Source: a virus
DNA: 24,108 bases
Strand: one strand, 5' to 3'
Virus record (IMG/VR): IMGVR_UViG_3300025890_000155
Span: 1-24,108 of that record
Shown: one piece after another, positions 21,441-24,108 of the stretch
Position numbering within the stretch: position 1 is the first letter of the stretch
Layout: each line of letters starts with the position of its first letter
Translations under genes and position numbers: made by a program
Notes under the pieces: model-generated
The model's database searches: none
What the model saw: the letters and a program-made list of their open reading frames with translations, nothing else
What the model was told of the DNA's origin: nothing

Positions 21441-21844
21441 TGAACGGTTATATCATAGTACTACCAACGCCCACGCAAACAAGCGAAGCACGGGCAAAGC
21501 AAATCACGCGCGAGCTGTACAACATCTCCCGTCCCGTTCTCATCCAAGCGGATTGGGAAATCGATTCAGCCGTCTTCGGTATCATCGTACATCCCGACGG
21601 AGTACAGAACGCTTTGCAGGTGGATACAGATTACCTCATCCACGTTAGCCCCGCGGCAACTCTTGAACGCCTCGTTGCTTGCTTCCCTGAGCTGTCGAAC
21701 GATGAGCGGTACAGCCTGAGCAGTTACGTGCAAGTGAATTCGAAGTTCCCGTTTGGGCATATTATCCCAAGCACAACGACGATAAGAACGCAGGAATATA
21801 TGGAGGAAAATGGATGGTTTCCTGAATCTCCTGAAACACTATGA
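21440..21844 (+). CDS. Small fibre-linked hypothetical protein, 134 aa
   Basis: This mixed alpha/beta protein ([20 protein letters not shown], then DSAVFGIIVHPDGVQNALQV and SSYVQVNSKFPFGHIIPS) has no enzymatic motif I recognise. It starts on the TAATG overlap with the fibre, so it is translated together with it, and its base composition (one 60-base sample is 53% G+C) matches the fibre's C-terminal half rather than the genes around it. This suggests fibre head and this gene move as one cassette. A fibre assembly chaperone or a cap protein would fit the position; it is not shown. Confidence 0.5.
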   Translation: MNGYIIVLPTPTQTSEARAKQITRELYNISRPVLIQADWEIDSAVFGIIVHPDGVQNALQVDTDYLIHVSPAATLERLVACFPELSNDERYSLSSYVQVNSKFPFGHIIPSTTTIRTQEYMEENGWFPESPETL

Positions 21845-21921
21845 TAAACTGGTTTAAAGCATTATTGTTAACGGTCAGACCAACACTTAATAAAGTATTT
21901 ACTAATGGCTATAAATTTTGA
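21841..21921 (+). CDS. Possible 26-residue peptide bridging two fibre genes
   Basis: An ATG overlaps the previous stop as ATGA and opens a 26-codon frame (MINWFKALLLTVRPTLNKVF then TNGYKF) that ends 17 bases inside the next gene. A short hydrophobic stretch (WFKALLLTV) is present. Overlaps at both ends resemble translational coupling, but its size makes it uncertain. Confidence 0.3.
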   Translation: MINWFKALLLTVRPTLNKVFTNGYKF

Positions 21922-24108
21922 TAAGGACACCAATCAGGTTAATATAACCGTACCCCCCCCAGTAGCCGTTACTGTTACCGAAAAGGGTCAGAAAGGTGAT
22001 GCGGCTACAATTACAGCTGGTTCAGTAAATACAGTTGCCGAGGGTCAACCAGCGGTTGTTGTGAATTCAGGTACAACTAAGGATGCTGTCTTTGATTTTT
22101 CTATCCCAACAGGCCCAACTGGTGCCACTGGGGATGCCGCCACGATCTCTGTTGGTACGGTCACCAATGGAGCTGAGGGTACTTCCGTTACAGTCAGTAA
22201 CTCTGGGACGAGCGGTGCTGCTGTGTTTGATTTCTCTATACCCGTAGGTGCTACTGGAGCGACAGGCCCCCAAGGTGATCAAGGTATACAGGGTATACAG
22301 GGGGATCAGGGTCCTCAGGGTGATCAAGGCATACAAGGTATACAGGGGATACAAGGCATACAGGGCGTTCCAGGTAATGATGGGGCAGATGGTTCTGACG
22401 GGGCAGATGGATCAGATGGTCAAGGAGTCCCTGCTGGAGGAACAGCAGGTCAGTCTCTTGTTAAAATTGATGGAACTGACTATAACACTCAGTGGAGCAA
22501 TATAAGCTCAGACCATTTTGCAAATGCCGACCTCACCCTCGATGCTGCTAGAGATCACGACGTTGCTGGGTTTGATATCAATATCAATAACGCAGATACT
22601 CCAATCTTGTATGTTGATGGCGCCAACAATAGAGTAGGTATCGGTACGACTACACCTACTGAAGCATTGGATGTTAGCGGAAGAGTTAATGCAACCAACT
22701 TTAATGGTGTTGTGCTTACCAGCGCTGGTACTGGGCGTCTAACAGTAGGGGGCAGCAGTACATCAGCACCAAGCGTTTACGCCACTTCGATAGGGCATTC
22801 CGCAGGACTGAACTCTAACGGAAATTTCAATTCCTTTTTTGGATACTACTCTGGAGTTAATGCCAATGGCAATGGAAATACAGCAGTAGGAAACGGCTCA
22901 GGACACGGCTGGAATGCCGCGGCTTCAAACAGTCGCACATTTAATACTTCCGTGGGGATGGGCGCTGGGTATGGACCTGGACACTTTAATGCTCATGTTG
23001 GCGCTGATAGCGGTCCAAGAGGAACCGTAGATAGCAGCAACAACGCCTCTGTTGGGTACTATGCGGGCAGAATAGTTGGCAGCGACAATGTTTCCTTGGG
23101 TTATTACTCAAACGAAGGGTCAAATAAGTCTTATAGTGTTGCGGCAGGTTCTGAATCAAACAGGTACACAAGCGGAAGCAACAATGTAGCTATTGGGCAC
23201 CAATCGGCTTTAGGCGTTTCAGGCACATCCACCTTCGCTAACACAGTAGCTGTCGGCTATCAAGCTTTAACTGCGTTAACTACTGGGGCTGGTAATACAG
23301 CTGTAGGTTATCAGGCTGGGGCTGCTATGATTGACGGAGCGTCCAATACTGTTGCGGGATATCAAGCTGGCCTAAATATCACCAGTGGTAATAGTAATAC
23401 GGTTTTTGGTTATCAAGCTGGCTTAGGTCTAACAACAAATAGAGATACAGTCGCTATTGGTAGAGGCGCTGTAAGCAGTTCAAATGCTGAAAGAGCTGTT
23501 GCAGTTGGGTATAATGCAGGAAACTCCGCTGCTGAAAGAAGTGTCCACGTAGGACACCAAGCAGGCCAAAACAATGGTGGTACGCATTGTGTAAATATAG
23601 GCTCAAGCGCAGGCTCTACGAACACAACCACTAATAGTACTATTTCTATTGGCTCTAACGCCAACTCTAACAAAGGTGGAACAATATCAAACGCAGTAGC
23701 TATAGGACTAGATTCAACTTCTAGAAACAATACCGTTTCTATAGGACATACATCAGGAAATAACACAAGTACTGATAGTGTGTTTTTAGGATATAACGCA
23801 GGAAATCAAGAAACAAATAGTAACCGTCTCTACATAGAGAACAGCAACTCCACCACCCCACTTATCTACGGGGAGTTCGATAATGATTTAGTTAGAGTAA
23901 ATGGTACGCTACAAGTAGGAGACCCAACAGGTACTGGATATGCATTCCCTACAGCTACTGGAACACTAGGTCAAGTGCTCGAAGTAGATGCTAGTGGAGA
24001 TCTTGCTTTTGCTACACCTTCTGGCGGTAGTGGAGGAGGGTTGGGTGGCGCTGATCAAACGCTTACAGCTGACAGAACCATTGACACGAATGGATTTAAT
24101 TTAGATAT
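21905..24108 (+). CDS. Second collagen/YadA-like tail fibre, C-terminus cut
   Basis: This frame is open from the ATG at 21905 to the end of the window (734 codons) and has no stop. After a short N-terminus (MAINFDKDTNQVNITVPPPV), two tandem copies of a 40-odd residue unit appear (GDAATI...SGT...AVFDFSIP, at about residues 30-120). Collagen-like triplets GPQGDQGIQ follow (22262-22370), then SDG repeats. Next is the anchor-like NNRVGIGTTTPTEALDVSG. From about 22780 to 23810 there are many YadA-head-type repeats with the pattern N-[TS]-V-A-[VI]-G-x-x-A-G (TAVGYQAG, TVFGYQAG). The end (NRLYIENSNSTTPLIYGEFD) is the usual passage to the fibre tip, which lies outside. It should be a trimeric adhesin. 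Confidence 0.8.
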   Translation, partial: MAINFDKDTNQVNITVPPPVAVTVTEKGQKGDAATITAGSVNTVAEGQPAVVVNSGTTKDAVFDFSIPTGPTGATGDAATISVGTVTNGAEGTSVTVSNSGTSGAAVFDFSIPVGATGATGPQGDQGIQGIQGDQGPQGDQGIQGIQGIQGIQGVPGNDGADGSDGADGSDGQGVPAGGTAGQSLVKIDGTDYNTQWSNISSDHFANADLTLDAARDHDVAGFDININNADTPILYVDGANNRVGIGTTTPTEALDVSGRVNATNFNGVVLTSAGTGRLTVGGSSTSAPSVYATSIGHSAGLNSNGNFNSFFGYYSGVNANGNGNTAVGNGSGHGWNAAASNSRTFNTSVGMGAGYGPGHFNAHVGADSGPRGTVDSSNNASVGYYAGRIVGSDNVSLGYYSNEGSNKSYSVAAGSESNRYTSGSNNVAIGHQSALGVSGTSTFANTVAVGYQALTALTTGAGNTAVGYQAGAAMIDGASNTVAGYQAGLNITSGNSNTVFGYQAGLGLTTNRDTVAIGRGAVSSSNAERAVAVGYNAGNSAAERSVHVGHQAGQNNGGTHCVNIGSSAGSTNTTTNSTISIGSNANSNKGGTISNAVAIGLDSTSRNNTVSIGHTSGNNTSTDSVFLGYNAGNQETNSNRLYIENSNSTTPLIYGEFDNDLVRVNGTLQVGDPTGTGYAFPTATGTLGQVLEVDASGDLAFATPSGGSGGGLGGADQTLTADRTIDTNGFNLD

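Noticed and set aside
22067-22505. Open frames on both strands in the collagen part of the second fibre
   Set aside because: They result from the repeat structure (YTLYTL- and VYRVYR-type products) and are shadows of the true frame from 21905.
21905-24108. Diversity-generating retroelement acting on the fibre
   Set aside because: No reverse transcriptase or template repeat is in the window, and the domains are not the C-type lectin fold usually targeted.

Overview
The window looks like part of the genome of a tailed double-stranded DNA phage that infects a member of the Bacteroidota, most likely a marine flavobacterium. The virion genes are recognisable: a large terminase, a portal, a peptidase M15 endolysin, and collagen-like and YadA-like fibres. 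The promoters have the Bacteroidota form (TTTG/TTG, 20 bases, TAnnTTTG), Shine-Dalgarno sequences are almost absent, and the one exported protein has a flavobacterial-style signal peptide. The host and lineage are inferred from gene content and motifs, not from a database search. The portal and several small conserved proteins resemble those of crAss-like and Cellulophaga-type podoviruses.

Layout. Bases 1-3382 are a leftward arm of about ten small, mostly unrecognised genes. Two of these (46 and 35 codons) are very short. Three sigma-type promoters with identical spacing serve this arm, and a conserved leader motif (sense AAAATCTCAAT) sits just before five of the start codons. The arm ends with a lysine/alanine-rich basic protein and a possible helix-hairpin-helix protein. 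Bases 3383-4113 are a noncoding divergent control region with DnaA-box-like sites, a TA tract, palindromes and outward-facing promoters; it is a candidate origin.

From 4114 to the right end nearly everything is rightward. First come tiny basic proteins whose start codons lie 4 bases after a TAnnTTTG element, so they may be leaderless. Two small putative virion genes follow, then the endolysin (6282-6743), another tiny basic protein, and two very large putative tail or adhesion proteins (7088-11840). After a small structural gene and a leftward winged-helix regulator come short overlapping genes, including a GroES-like protein. A tRNA-Arg(UCU), a zinc-ribbon protein, the terminase large subunit (14673-16781) and the portal (16830-19277) come next. 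The right end holds a BppU-like protein and two collagen-type fibres, the second of which runs off the window. No major capsid, scaffold, integrase or replication enzyme is visible, so the window is only part of a genome.

Two lone leftward genes interrupt the rightward block: an exported protein (5698-6105) and the winged-helix regulator (12197-12616). Each meets its rightward neighbour tail-to-tail in a hairpin that contains a stop codon. The most notable features are the repeated leader motif, the split into two promoter classes (with and without a -33 box), the face-to-face promoters at the regulator, the composition break inside the first fibre, and the tRNA that overlaps a membrane-protein gene.
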